7,631 nt of DNA, taken from NCBI RefSeq assembly GCF_030147005.1, contig NZ_JASLAW010000113.1:1-7631 (forward strand), given 5' to 3'. Positions 1 through 7,631 of the stretch are shown here, in pieces (the stretch's first letter is position 1; each line of letters opens with the position of its first letter). The stretch comes from Pseudomonas sp. (GTDB lineage Bacteria; Pseudomonadota; Gammaproteobacteria; Pseudomonadales; Pseudomonadaceae). Made by a program: the position numbers and the translations under genes. The notes beneath the pieces are model-generated. The model made no database searches, was not told where the DNA came from, and saw nothing but the letters and a program-made list of their open reading frames with translations.

Positions 1-15
1 AGGGACCGGTTCTGT

Positions 16-103
16 CTTAACTGACTGGCATTAGGGCAAGCCCGGCTCCCACCTGTGCAATTGCAAATACATTGCACAGGTGGGGCTTACCTGCGATAGC
101 GCC
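16..103. repeat. Inverted pair of REP elements (BIME-like) downstream of ppiC
   Basis: Two 14-base arms, CCCACCTGTGCAAT (48-61) and ATTGCACAGGTGGG (71-84), are perfect inverted repeats around a 9-base loop. Each arm continues into a Pseudomonas REP-like sequence. On the minus strand it reads GGTGGGAGCCGGGCTTGCCC leftward; on the plus strand it reads GGTGGGGCTTACCTGCGATAGCG rightward. This is the layout of a bacterial interspersed mosaic element. The outer left part (16-32) is a 17-base sequence also present, inverted, at 7544-7560. The hairpin begins 33 bases past the ppiC stop codon and could stabilise the mRNA 3' end or help end transcription. No run of T follows it on the minus strand, so it is not a standard intrinsic terminator. 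Positions 104-117 show nothing further. Confidence 0.75.
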
Positions 104-117
104 CTCAAGCCTACCCG

Positions 118-393
118 TCAGTCCCGGTAAAACACCTGCACCAGGTGATACCCGAACTTGCTCTTGACCGGGCCATGCACCACCCGCAGCGGCTTTTTGA
201 AGATCACTGCATCAATGGCTCCTACCATTTGCCCCGGCCGAATCTCGCCCAGATCACCGCCGCGCTTGCCGGACGGGCAGGTGGAGTACTTCTTGGCCAG
301 CACGTCAAAGGCTTCGCCCTTGGCAATGCGCTGCTTGAGTTGTTCGGCTTCTTCGCTGGTTTTCACCAGGATATGACGGGCTTGGGCTTTCAT
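118..393 (-). CDS. ppiC: Peptidyl-prolyl cis-trans isomerase, parvulin family (PpiC)
   Basis: This 91-residue protein is a stand-alone parvulin domain that speeds cis-trans isomerisation of peptide bonds before proline. It has no signal peptide or membrane segment, so it should act in the cytoplasm. Family hallmarks run in order: ARHILVK near the N-terminus (His7), a central block with CPSGKRGGDLGE (Cys39 and the GGDLG turn) and GQMV, and the C-terminal FGYHLV (His83). The two histidines and the cysteine sit where the parvulin active site is expected. The length fits E. coli PpiC (about 93 residues), which it closely resembles from memory. The ATG at 393 is preceded by only a weak ribosome site (GGTAGAG). 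The gene starts 43 bases after the hybrid kinase stop, so read-through is possible, although PpiC has no known link to the kinase. No promoter stands out in the gap. Confidence 0.95.
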   Translation of the reverse strand: MKAQARHILVKTSEEAEQLKQRIAKGEAFDVLAKKYSTCPSGKRGGDLGEIRPGQMVGAIDAVIFKKPLRVVHGPVKSKFGYHLVQVFYRD

Positions 394-436
394 TGATCTC
401 TACCAGGGGTGCGACGGCGCGCGATTATGCCTGAAC

Positions 437-2974
437 TCAAGTATTGACGCCGATCATGCTGCGGATTTTAGTCGCCAGCAGTTCAATGGAAAACGGCTTG
501 GCCACCATGTCCATGCCGTGTTCCAGAAAACCCTGGCGCTCGGCCGCTTTTTCGGCGTAACCGGTCATGAACAGCACGCGCAACCCCGGCCGATGCTGAC
601 GGGCGATTTCCGCCAGTTGCCGGCCGTTCATGCCCGGCAGGCCGACGTCGGTCACCAGCAGGTCGACACGCAAATCCGACTCCAGCAACGGCAGCGCCGT
701 GCGGGCGTCCGCTGCCTGGTGCGCGGTGTAACCCAGTTCGTCGAGCACATTGACCACCAGCATGCGTACCGCCGGGTCATCCTCGACCACCACCACCGCT
801 TCGCCGGCCAGGGCCACCGGCGCCTCGGTCAGGCTTGTGGGCAGGCTGCTTTCCAGCGCGGTGCCATACAGGCGCGGCAAGTACAGGCGCACGCAGGTGC
901 CCTGGCCCGGTTCGCTCTGGATGGTCACATGGCCACCGGATTGCTGGGCAAAGCCGTAGATCATCGACAGGCCCAGGCCGGTGCCTTGGCCGATAGGTTT
1001 GGTGGTGAAGAACGGGTCGAAGGCTTTGGCGAGGATTTTCGGCGCCATGCCACTGCCGTTGTCGCGTACGCCGAGCATCACGTAGTCGCCGGCCTTGACG
1101 GGCTCCAGGGTGGTGATATCGGTGCCGTCCAGATAGCTGTTGGCGGTTTCGATCAGCAGTTCGCCGCCGTCGGGCATGGCGTCGCGGGCATTGATCACCA
1201 GGTTGAGCAGGGCGTTTTCCAGTTGGCTGGCGTCGGTGTTCACCGGCCAGATATCTTTGCCAAGCTGCACGTTGAGAGAGATATGCGCGCCCTTGGTGCG
1301 GCGGAAGAGGTCTTCCAGGGACGCCACCAACTGGTTGGGGTCGGTGGGGCGCCGGTCCAGCGACTGGCGCCGCGAGAACGCCAGCAGCCGGTGGGTGAGG
1401 GCGGCGGCGCGGTGGGCGGAGGCTACGGCGGCGTCGGCGAAGCGGCCAATGTCCTCGCTGCGGCCGTCGGCAATGTAGCGTTGCATCAGGTCGAGGCTGC
1501 CGATGATGCCCGTGAGCATATTGTTGAAGTCATGGGCGATACCGCCCGTGAGCTGGCCCACCGCTTCCATTTTCTGCGCATGGCGCAAGGCGTCTTCGGC
1601 CCGCTCGCGTTCGAACATTTCGTTTTGCAGGCGCTGATTGGCCTCGGCCAGCGCCTGGGTGCGCTGGCTCACGCGTTCTTCGAGGTTCTCGTTGAGGTGG
1701 CGCAGGGCTTCCTCGGTGAGTTTGCGTTCGGTCTCGTCGATCACAAAGATGTAGAAACCGTTCACCGAGCCGTCATTGCTGAAGCGCGGCAGGTACTTCA
1801 TCAAGGCATGGCGCGGTCGCCCGTCGCGATGCGGCGTGACGGTCATGAAGCTGCACGCCTTGCCATTGAGCGCGGCGGCGATCTTGTCTGCGCGCCCGGC
1901 GTACACCTCGTCGCCGAGTACTTCGCGGATGGTCTTGCCGTACAGCTCCTGGGGCGTTTTGCCGTACCAGTCGAGGTAGGCGCTGTTGTTCAGGCGAAAC
2001 CGCTGCTCGTGGTCGACGTAGCCGATCAGTACGGGCATGGCGTTGATGATCAGTTGCAGCTCGGTCTGGCTTTGACGCAGCGCCTGCTCGGTGTGCTTGC
2101 GCTCGGTGAGGTCCAGCGCGGCGCCAAGGAACCGCGCCGGCCGGCCTTGTTGGTCTTTGTAGCAACGGCCACGGGCAAACACCCAGCGCACCTGGCCGTC
2201 GGCTTGCAGCAAGCGGTATTCCTCGGCGTATTCGGTGCCGAAGGTGATGCAATGCTTGATGCTGCGCGTGACCATGCCACGGTCTTCGGGATGCACGCCG
2301 AGCAGGTAGGCGCTGATGGGCAGCAGGTCGGCTTCATTCGGGTCGACGCCATGCAGGAACGCAAAATGCGCGTCGGCGATAAAATGGTCTTCGCCGATGT
2401 CCCAGTCCCAGGTGCCCACCGCATCGGTCGCCGCCAGTGCAAGCTGCAGACGTTGCTCGGTGTCGCGCTGGGCCTTGAGGCTGTCTTCGGAGCGCTGTTG
2501 CAACTCGAGAGCCTTGCTGCGCCGCTCGTTGGTTTCGATGGCCGTGACCAGGATGCCGGCCACCCGGCCGTTTTCATCGCGCACCGGGCTGTAGGTCAGG
2601 TCGAGCCAGATTTCGGTGTCGCGATGGTTGCGCTGCAACACGAAACGCTGCTCGCTGAAGGTGCGCACCTGGCCGCCGAGCACCGCGTCGTAGATCGGCG
2701 CGGCGAAACCTTGCAGCTCCGGCCAGGTCGTGTGCACCGGCTGGCCCAGGGCACCGGGGTGCTTGTTGCCGGCCAGCAGGGCGAACCCGTCGTTGTACAG
2801 TTGGGTGAGCTGCTCGCCCCAGAGCAACAGCATCGGCATGGGCGAATGCACCACGATATCCACGGCAGTGCGCAGACTTTGCGGCCAATCATTGGCCTCA
2901 CCGAGGGGGCTTTGCGCCCAGTCCAGCCGCTCGATCATTGCAGCGGCTTCGCTACCGGTGGATGTTCCATTCAT
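437..2974 (-). CDS. Soluble hybrid sensor histidine kinase: three PAS-like domains, kinase core, receiver
   Basis: This 845-residue protein should autophosphorylate on a histidine and pass the phosphate to its own receiver. Approximate domains: PAS-like 1 (15-147, starting with the LDWAQSPLG/WPQSLR motif often seen at the N-terminus of proteobacterial multi-PAS kinases); PAS-like 2 (177-292, with WDWD); PAS-like 3 (305-417); a probable coiled coil (417-462); HisKA with the phosphorylated His481 in GGIAHDFNN; an ATPase domain with N box NLVINARDAM (Asn595), DNGSGM (Asp638), FDPFFTTK (652-659) and GQGTGLGL (662-669); and a receiver (725-842) with acidic residues 731-733, phosphate acceptor Asp776, Thr804 and Lys826. 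All key catalytic residues are present. No transmembrane segment is visible, so it probably senses a cytoplasmic signal. I chose the ATG at 2974, which has AGGG 8 bases upstream. A TTG at 3013 would add 13 residues but lies at the predicted transcription start. The signal and the partner are unknown, and no response regulator or Hpt protein is adjacent. Confidence 0.92.
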   Translation of the reverse strand: MNGTSTGSEAAAMIERLDWAQSPLGEANDWPQSLRTAVDIVVHSPMPMLLLWGEQLTQLYNDGFALLAGNKHPGALGQPVHTTWPELQGFAAPIYDAVLGGQVRTFSEQRFVLQRNHRDTEIWLDLTYSPVRDENGRVAGILVTAIETNERRSKALELQQRSEDSLKAQRDTEQRLQLALAATDAVGTWDWDIGEDHFIADAHFAFLHGVDPNEADLLPISAYLLGVHPEDRGMVTRSIKHCITFGTEYAEEYRLLQADGQVRWVFARGRCYKDQQGRPARFLGAALDLTERKHTEQALRQSQTELQLIINAMPVLIGYVDHEQRFRLNNSAYLDWYGKTPQELYGKTIREVLGDEVYAGRADKIAAALNGKACSFMTVTPHRDGRPRHALMKYLPRFSNDGSVNGFYIFVIDETERKLTEEALRHLNENLEERVSQRTQALAEANQRLQNEMFERERAEDALRHAQKMEAVGQLTGGIAHDFNNMLTGIIGSLDLMQRYIADGRSEDIGRFADAAVASAHRAAALTHRLLAFSRRQSLDRRPTDPNQLVASLEDLFRRTKGAHISLNVQLGKDIWPVNTDASQLENALLNLVINARDAMPDGGELLIETANSYLDGTDITTLEPVKAGDYVMLGVRDNGSGMAPKILAKAFDPFFTTKPIGQGTGLGLSMIYGFAQQSGGHVTIQSEPGQGTCVRLYLPRLYGTALESSLPTSLTEAPVALAGEAVVVVEDDPAVRMLVVNVLDELGYTAHQAADARTALPLLESDLRVDLLVTDVGLPGMNGRQLAEIARQHRPGLRVLFMTGYAEKAAERQGFLEHGMDMVAKPFSIELLATKIRSMIGVNT

Positions 2975-3011
2975 GAAAAAAGCCCTGCGTATCACGCTTT
3001 GAAAAAATGAC

Positions 3012-3027
3012 AACGCCCATTATCCCA
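3012..3027 (-). promoter_or_regulatory. Candidate sigma-70 extended -10 promoter for the hybrid kinase
   Basis: On the minus strand, TGGGATAAT (3027-3019) combines a TG dinucleotide with a -10 hexamer, GATAAT, that differs from the consensus at one position. No convincing -35 hexamer lies 16-18 bases upstream, as is common for extended -10 promoters. Transcription would start near 3012, about 38 bases before the ATG at 2974. This favours the ATG over the TTG at 3013. The call rests on one short motif. Confidence 0.35.
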
Positions 3028-3083
3028 AGAGACAACAACAGGCGGCTACCTCGAAAAATAGCATGCATTGCCGGTTTTTTTTC

Positions 3084-3102
3084 AAAACGCCGTCTTGGCG
3101 CT
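3084..3102 (-). terminator. Weak candidate intrinsic terminator after acetoacetyl-CoA synthetase
   Basis: On the minus strand, 15 bases past the synthetase stop codon, AGCGCC-AAGAC-GGCGTT (3102-3086) can form a six-pair stem that includes one G-U pair. Two more T residues follow, making TTTT across 3087-3084 before a G interrupts the run. The stem is short and the T tract poor, so termination may be partial and some transcripts could run on into the kinase gene. Confidence 0.3.
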
Positions 3103-3117
3103 GAAACCTTTCATCTG

Positions 3118-5070
<1,953 letters not shown>

Positions 5071-5114
5071 AGCGAAATCTCTTGTTCTTGTACAGTTCTT
5101 CCAAACAATAGAGT

Positions 5115-5127
5115 TCCAGTGTCTGGA
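5115..5127 (-). other. Small hairpin between the dehydrogenase and synthetase genes
   Basis: TCCAG and CTGGA are perfect five-base inverted arms around a three-base loop, immediately after the dehydrogenase stop codon. No run of T follows on the minus strand, so this is unlikely to end transcription. It could mark an mRNA processing site or be chance. The rest of the 58-base spacer holds only the ribosome site of the synthetase (5078-5083). Confidence 0.25.
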
Positions 5128-5128
5128 T

Positions 5129-5902
5129 TTATTGGGCCAGCCAGCCGCCGTCGATATTCCACGCGGCGCCACGCACCTGGGCACCGGCCTCGCTACACAA
5201 AAACAGTACCAGCTCACCCAACTGAGACGGCGTCACAAACTCCAGCGACGGCTGTTTCTCCGCCAGCAAATCCTGTTGCGCCTGCTGCGCATCGACCCCA
5301 GTGGCCACGCGGTCATCGATCTGCTTCTGCACCAGCGGCGTCAGCACCCAGCCTGGGCAAATGGCATTGCACGTCACGTTGCTGGTCGCGGCTTCCAGGC
5401 CCACAACCTTGGTCAGACCGATCACCCCATGCTTGGCCGCCACATAGGCCGCCTTGCCCACCGAGCCCACCTGGCCGTGCACCGAGGCGATATTAACGAT
5501 GCGCCCCCAGCCCTTGGCCTTCATGCCCGGCAGGCTCAAGCGCGTGCTGTGGAACACCGACGACAGGTTGATGGCGATGATCGAGTCCCAACGCTCCACC
5601 GGAAAATCTTCCACCGCCGCCACATGCTGGATGCCGGCGTTATTGACCAGAATGTCGACGCCGCCGAATTCGCGTTCGGCATAGGCAAACATATCGGCGA
5701 TCTGCGCCGGGTCGCTGACGTCTGCCGGGTGATGCCCAACCTTGCCGCCAAACGCCTGCACCTGAGCGATCACCGCGCCGGCGTCGCCGAAACCGTTGAG
5801 GATCAGGTTGGCCCCGGCTTTGGCCAGGCTCAAGGCAATGCCCAGGCCGATGCCGCTGGTGGAACCGGTGACCAGCGCCGTCTTGCCATTCAATGTCGTC
5901 AT
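5129..5902 (-). CDS. hbdH: D-(R)-3-hydroxybutyrate dehydrogenase (short-chain dehydrogenase family)
   Basis: This 257-residue classical short-chain dehydrogenase oxidises (R)-3-hydroxybutyrate to acetoacetate with NAD+ in the cytoplasm. The Rossmann motif TGSTSGIG is at 12-19, NNAG at 87-90, the catalytic Ser140 in NIASVHGQVG, and the Tyr153-x3-Lys157 pair in YVAAK. Substrate-binding residues I recall for the P. fragi enzyme (Gln94, His144, Lys152, Gln196) appear here as Gln92, His142, Lys150 and Gln194, a constant shift of two. This sets the protein apart from acetoacetyl-CoA reductases and generic family members. The start is the ATG at 5902. GAGG (5911-5908) lies 5 bases upstream and overlaps the permease stop codon TGA, so translation of the two genes may be coupled. 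An in-frame TTG at 5917 lacks a ribosome site. The symbols bdhA and hbdH are both used for this enzyme. Confidence 0.95.
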   Translation of the reverse strand: MTTLNGKTALVTGSTSGIGLGIALSLAKAGANLILNGFGDAGAVIAQVQAFGGKVGHHPADVSDPAQIADMFAYAEREFGGVDILVNNAGIQHVAAVEDFPVERWDSIIAINLSSVFHSTRLSLPGMKAKGWGRIVNIASVHGQVGSVGKAAYVAAKHGVIGLTKVVGLEAATSNVTCNAICPGWVLTPLVQKQIDDRVATGVDAQQAQQDLLAEKQPSLEFVTPSQLGELVLFLCSEAGAQVRGAAWNIDGGWLAQ

Positions 5903-5907
5903 GAAAA

Positions 5908-5912
5908 CCTCA
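5908..5912 (-). promoter_or_regulatory. Ribosome binding site overlapping the permease stop codon
   Basis: On the minus strand the bases TGAGG hold both the permease stop codon (TGA, 5912-5910) and the Shine-Dalgarno GAGG (5911-5908), followed by TTTTC and the ATG at 5902. A ribosome finishing the permease would sit directly on the dehydrogenase start site. This fixes the dehydrogenase start and suggests the two proteins are made in linked amounts. Confidence 0.75.
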
Positions 5913-7301
5913 CACAATGCCGGTGGCGTAGAAAGTACCGATCACCACGAACACCGCGAGGGTCTTGATGATCGTGATGCCGAAAATGTCCTTGTAGGCT
6001 TCGCGGTGGGTCAGCCCGGTCACCGCCAACAGCGTGATCACCGCGCCGTTGTGGGGCAGGGTGTCCATGCCGCCGCTGGCCATGGCCGCGACCCGGTGCA
6101 GCACTTCAAGGGGGATATTGGCCGCATGGGCCGCTGAAATAAAGCTCTCGGACATCGCGGCCAGAGCGATGCTCATGCCGCCGGACGCCGAGCCGGTGAT
6201 GCCCGCCAGCAGGGTCACGGTAATGGCTTCGTTGACCAGCGGGTTGGGGATGCCCTTGAGCCAGTCCGCCAATACCAGGAACCCCGGCAACGAGGCGATC
6301 ACCGCGCCAAAACCGTATTCGGAAGCGGTGTTCATTGCCGCCAGCAGCGCGCCGCTGACCGCACTTTTACTGCCTTCGGCCAGCTTGCTTTTAATCGCCG
6401 AGAAGCCGAACACCAATACCACGATAATCCCCACCAGCAACGCCGCCTGAACGGCCCAGATCGCGGTGAGCTTGGCGATTTCGGTGGTCACCGGGGTGCT
6501 CATGCCCGGCAGGCTGAGGCTGTGGGTCTTGCCGTACCACTGTGGAATCCAGTGAGTGAACAGCAGGTTCATCACCCCCACCAGAATCAGCGGCGACAGC
6601 GCGATCCATGGGTTGGGCAGGGTCAGGTTTTCGGCCGTTTCAGGCTCGTTGCGCAGTTCGGTGCCATAGCCTTCACCCGCGCGCTGGGCCTTGTTGCGCT
6701 GGCGCGCCAGGTAGAGCATGCCGGCGCAGAACACGAAGATCGTGCCGATCAGCCCCAACCACGGCGCCGCCCAGGCGGTGGTGTTGAAGAAGGTGCTGGG
6801 GATGATGTTCTGAATCTGCGGCGTACCGGGCAGGGCGTCCATGGTGAACGAAAACGCACCGAGGGCGATGGTGGCCGGAATCAGTCGCTTGGGGATATTG
6901 CTCTGGCGGAACATCTCCGCGGCAAACGGGTACACCGCAAACACCACCACGAACAGCGACACGCCGCCGTAAGTGAGCAGGGCGCAGACCAGCACGATCA
7001 CCAGCATTGCCTGGCGCGTGCCGAGCAGACGGATGGCGGCGGCAACGATGGAGCGTGAGAAACCCGACAGCTCGATCAGCTTGCCGAACACCGCGCCGAG
7101 CAGGAACACCGGGAAATACAGCTTGATAAAACCGACCATTTTTTCCATGAACACCCCGGTAAAAGCCGGGGCGACGGCGGATGGATCGGTGAGCAGCACA
7201 GCGCCGAGGGCGGCGATGGGCGCAAACAGGATGACGCTATAGCCACGGTAAGCAGCCAGCATCAGCAGCGCCAAGGCTGCCAGGGCAATGATCACACTCA
7301 T
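5910..7301 (-). CDS. GntP-family permease, probable 3-hydroxybutyrate importer
   Basis: This 463-residue inner-membrane protein has about a dozen hydrophobic segments spread over its length and one hydrophilic loop at about 199-230. Motifs typical of the gluconate permease (GntP) family are visible: YGGVSLFVVVFAVYPFA (111-127), LPGTPQIQNIIPSTF (157-171), GITGSASGGMSIAL (367-380) and ASGGMDTLPHNGAVITL (408-424). The length fits the family (about 440-460). GntP members carry small organic acids such as gluconate, probably by proton symport. The ligand 3-hydroxybutyrate is inferred from position: this is the first gene of the cluster, 7 bases before the dehydrogenase, and P. aeruginosa has a similar GntP gene beside its dehydrogenase. 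Acetoacetate or another short hydroxy acid is possible. The ATG at 7301 has GGAG 7 bases upstream (7312-7309), and a sigma-54 promoter lies about 54 bases upstream. Confidence 0.88.
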   Translation of the reverse strand: MSVIIALAALALLMLAAYRGYSVILFAPIAALGAVLLTDPSAVAPAFTGVFMEKMVGFIKLYFPVFLLGAVFGKLIELSGFSRSIVAAAIRLLGTRQAMLVIVLVCALLTYGGVSLFVVVFAVYPFAAEMFRQSNIPKRLIPATIALGAFSFTMDALPGTPQIQNIIPSTFFNTTAWAAPWLGLIGTIFVFCAGMLYLARQRNKAQRAGEGYGTELRNEPETAENLTLPNPWIALSPLILVGVMNLLFTHWIPQWYGKTHSLSLPGMSTPVTTEIAKLTAIWAVQAALLVGIIVVLVFGFSAIKSKLAEGSKSAVSGALLAAMNTASEYGFGAVIASLPGFLVLADWLKGIPNPLVNEAITVTLLAGITGSASGGMSIALAAMSESFISAAHAANIPLEVLHRVAAMASGGMDTLPHNGAVITLLAVTGLTHREAYKDIFGITIIKTLAVFVVIGTFYATGIV

Positions 7302-7354
7302 GGTGTGTCTCCATCGGATTGTTATTGTTGTGGGTGAAGCTCTGGAGGGGCTAT

Positions 7355-7370
7355 AGCGAGATGTGTGCCA
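7355..7370 (-). promoter_or_regulatory. Sigma-54 (RpoN) -24/-12 promoter for the permease operon
   Basis: The minus strand reads TGGCACACATCTCGCT from 7370 to 7355. The sigma-54 consensus is TGGCACG-N4-TTGCW. The -24 TGGCAC is exact, the -12 GC is present, and the GG-to-GC spacing is exactly 10 bases. The departures are A for G just after the -24 block and TCGC in place of TTGC. Transcription would start near 7343-7344, leaving a leader of about 43 bases before the ATG at 7301. RpoN control of (R)-3-hydroxybutyrate genes, with an enhancer-binding protein, is known in P. aeruginosa, which supports the call. Confidence 0.72.
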
Positions 7371-7376
7371 TCTTTC

Positions 7377-7389
7377 TAACTATTTGAAA
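7377..7389 (-). promoter_or_regulatory. Candidate IHF binding site
   Basis: The minus strand reads TTTCAA-ATAG-TTA (7389-7377), matching the IHF consensus WATCAA-N4-TTR at all but one defined position. It lies in a clearly AT-rich stretch just upstream of the -24 element, centred about 40 bases before the predicted transcription start. IHF often bends DNA here so that an upstream activator can touch sigma-54 polymerase. The motif is short and AT-rich, so a chance match is possible. Confidence 0.4.
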
Positions 7390-7413
7390 TATATGAATAA
7401 ATTCTAACGAGCC

Positions 7414-7447
7414 GCCACGTGGCACTAATTTAATCTCTAATTTGAGA
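7414..7447. promoter_or_regulatory. Palindromes upstream of the sigma-54 promoter, possible activator sites
   Basis: GCCACGTGGC (7414-7423) is a perfect 10-base palindrome. TCTCTAATTTGAGA (7434-7447) is a near-perfect 14-base one, with matching arms TCTC/GAGA and central AATT. They are centred about 75 and 97 bases upstream of the predicted transcription start, a plausible distance for an enhancer-binding activator. The two do not resemble each other, so at most one is likely to be the site of a given protein. I infer a role only from symmetry and place. Confidence 0.3.
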
Positions 7448-7460
7448 CATGCAGAAACCC

Positions 7461-7546
7461 AATGTGGAAGCGGGCTTGCTCGCGAAGGCGGTATGCCAGT
7501 GCCACATAGCTCAGCTGGTACGCCGCGTTCGCGAGCAGGCCCCAAT
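7461..7546. repeat. Inverted pair of REP elements (BIME)
   Basis: GGGCTTGCTCGCGAAGGCGG (7472-7491) is repeated in inverted form at 7523-7542 with 18 of 20 bases matching, separated by a 31-base spacer. The left copy begins with AATGTGGAAGC (7461-7471), close to the common Pseudomonas REP form TGTGGGAGC followed by GGGCTTGCTCGCGAA. The right copy, read on the minus strand, is preceded directly by the 17-base sequence also found at 16-32. Within the spacer, GTATGCCAG and CTGGTAC allow further pairing, so the whole unit could fold into a long hairpin. Confidence 0.8.
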
Positions 7547-7584
7547 GCCAGTCAGTTAAGCGCTAGAGCAGGCAACCGTCGGCC

Positions 7585-7625
7585 TGTGGCGAGGGAGCTT
7601 GCTCCCGCTGGGCCGCGAAGCGACC
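7585..7625 (+). repeat. REP element of a second type (GGGAGCTTGCTCCC core)
   Basis: TGTGGCGAGGGAGCTTGCTC begins a well-known P. fluorescens repeat form that is distinct from the neighbouring pair. GGGAGC (7593-7598) and GCTCCC (7601-7606) form a perfect six-base hairpin with a TT loop. A second, imperfect hairpin follows: GGGCCGC-GAA-GCGACCC from 7610, with one mismatched pair. The element reaches nearly to the window edge and may continue beyond it. Confidence 0.7.
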
Positions 7626-7631
7626 CCAGAA

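Noticed and set aside
518..3010. Plus-strand open frame of 830 codons opposite the hybrid kinase
   Set aside because: It is an antisense shadow of a GC-rich gene with a strong third-position bias. The translation has no recognisable domain, is low in complexity (rich in A, G, Q, H, V), and the opposite strand encodes a fully motif-bearing kinase.
5071..5217. Longer acetoacetyl-CoA synthetase start in the same frame
   Set aside because: The extra 49 residues would overlap the end of the dehydrogenase and look non-coding. The ATG at 5070 has its own ribosome site and gives the usual protein length.
7419..7434. Plus-strand TGGCAC as a second sigma-54 -24 box
   Set aside because: There is no GC at the required 10-base spacing; the position holds AT. 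No gene follows on the plus strand inside the window.
7506..7520. tRNA-like D-arm sequence (TAGCTCAGCTGGTA) within the REP spacer
   Set aside because: No acceptor stem, anticodon arm or T arm can be built around it. The bases fall in the spacer of an inverted REP pair.
7351..7545. Minus-strand 64-codon open frame over the control region and REP pair
   Set aside because: It runs through the REP repeats, AT-rich DNA and the sigma-54 promoter, has no good ribosome site and resembles no protein I know.
7461..7625. CRISPR array
   Set aside because: The repeats are inverted REP palindromes of two types with irregular spacing, not direct repeats with regular unique spacers, and no cas gene is present.

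Overview
The window looks like chromosomal DNA of a fluorescent-type Pseudomonas. The coding DNA is GC-rich, the proteins resemble pseudomonad families, and both ends lie in clusters of the short palindromic REP repeats typical of the P. fluorescens group. The genus is inferred from these features; no database was searched. All five genes lie on the minus strand, so transcription runs from high to low coordinates.

Layout in transcription order. Positions 7631-7302 are intergenic. They hold two kinds of REP element (about 7461-7624), then an AT-rich control region with a good sigma-54 type -24/-12 promoter (7355-7370) and a possible IHF site. Next come three tightly spaced genes: a GntP-family permease (7301-5910), 3-hydroxybutyrate dehydrogenase (5902-5129) and acetoacetyl-CoA synthetase (5070-3118). 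After a 143-base gap come a large soluble hybrid sensor histidine kinase (2974-437) and, 43 bases on, the small parvulin prolyl isomerase PpiC (393-118). Positions 1-117 hold another inverted REP pair.

The first three genes form a short pathway for using the ketone body (R)-3-hydroxybutyrate. The permease probably brings it in, the dehydrogenase oxidises it to acetoacetate with NAD+, and the synthetase activates acetoacetate to acetoacetyl-CoA with ATP and CoA. A thiolase needed to finish the route is not in the window. The sigma-54 promoter agrees with what is known of the equivalent P. aeruginosa genes, which depend on RpoN and an enhancer-binding protein. Such a regulator would have to lie outside the window.

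The kinase and PpiC have no evident link to ketone-body use. The kinase carries three PAS-like domains, a kinase core and its own receiver domain, but no membrane segment and no adjacent response regulator. I found no clearly new system. The items most worth checking are the sigma-54 control region, the orphan hybrid kinase, and a 17-base sequence that abuts REP elements at both ends of the window.
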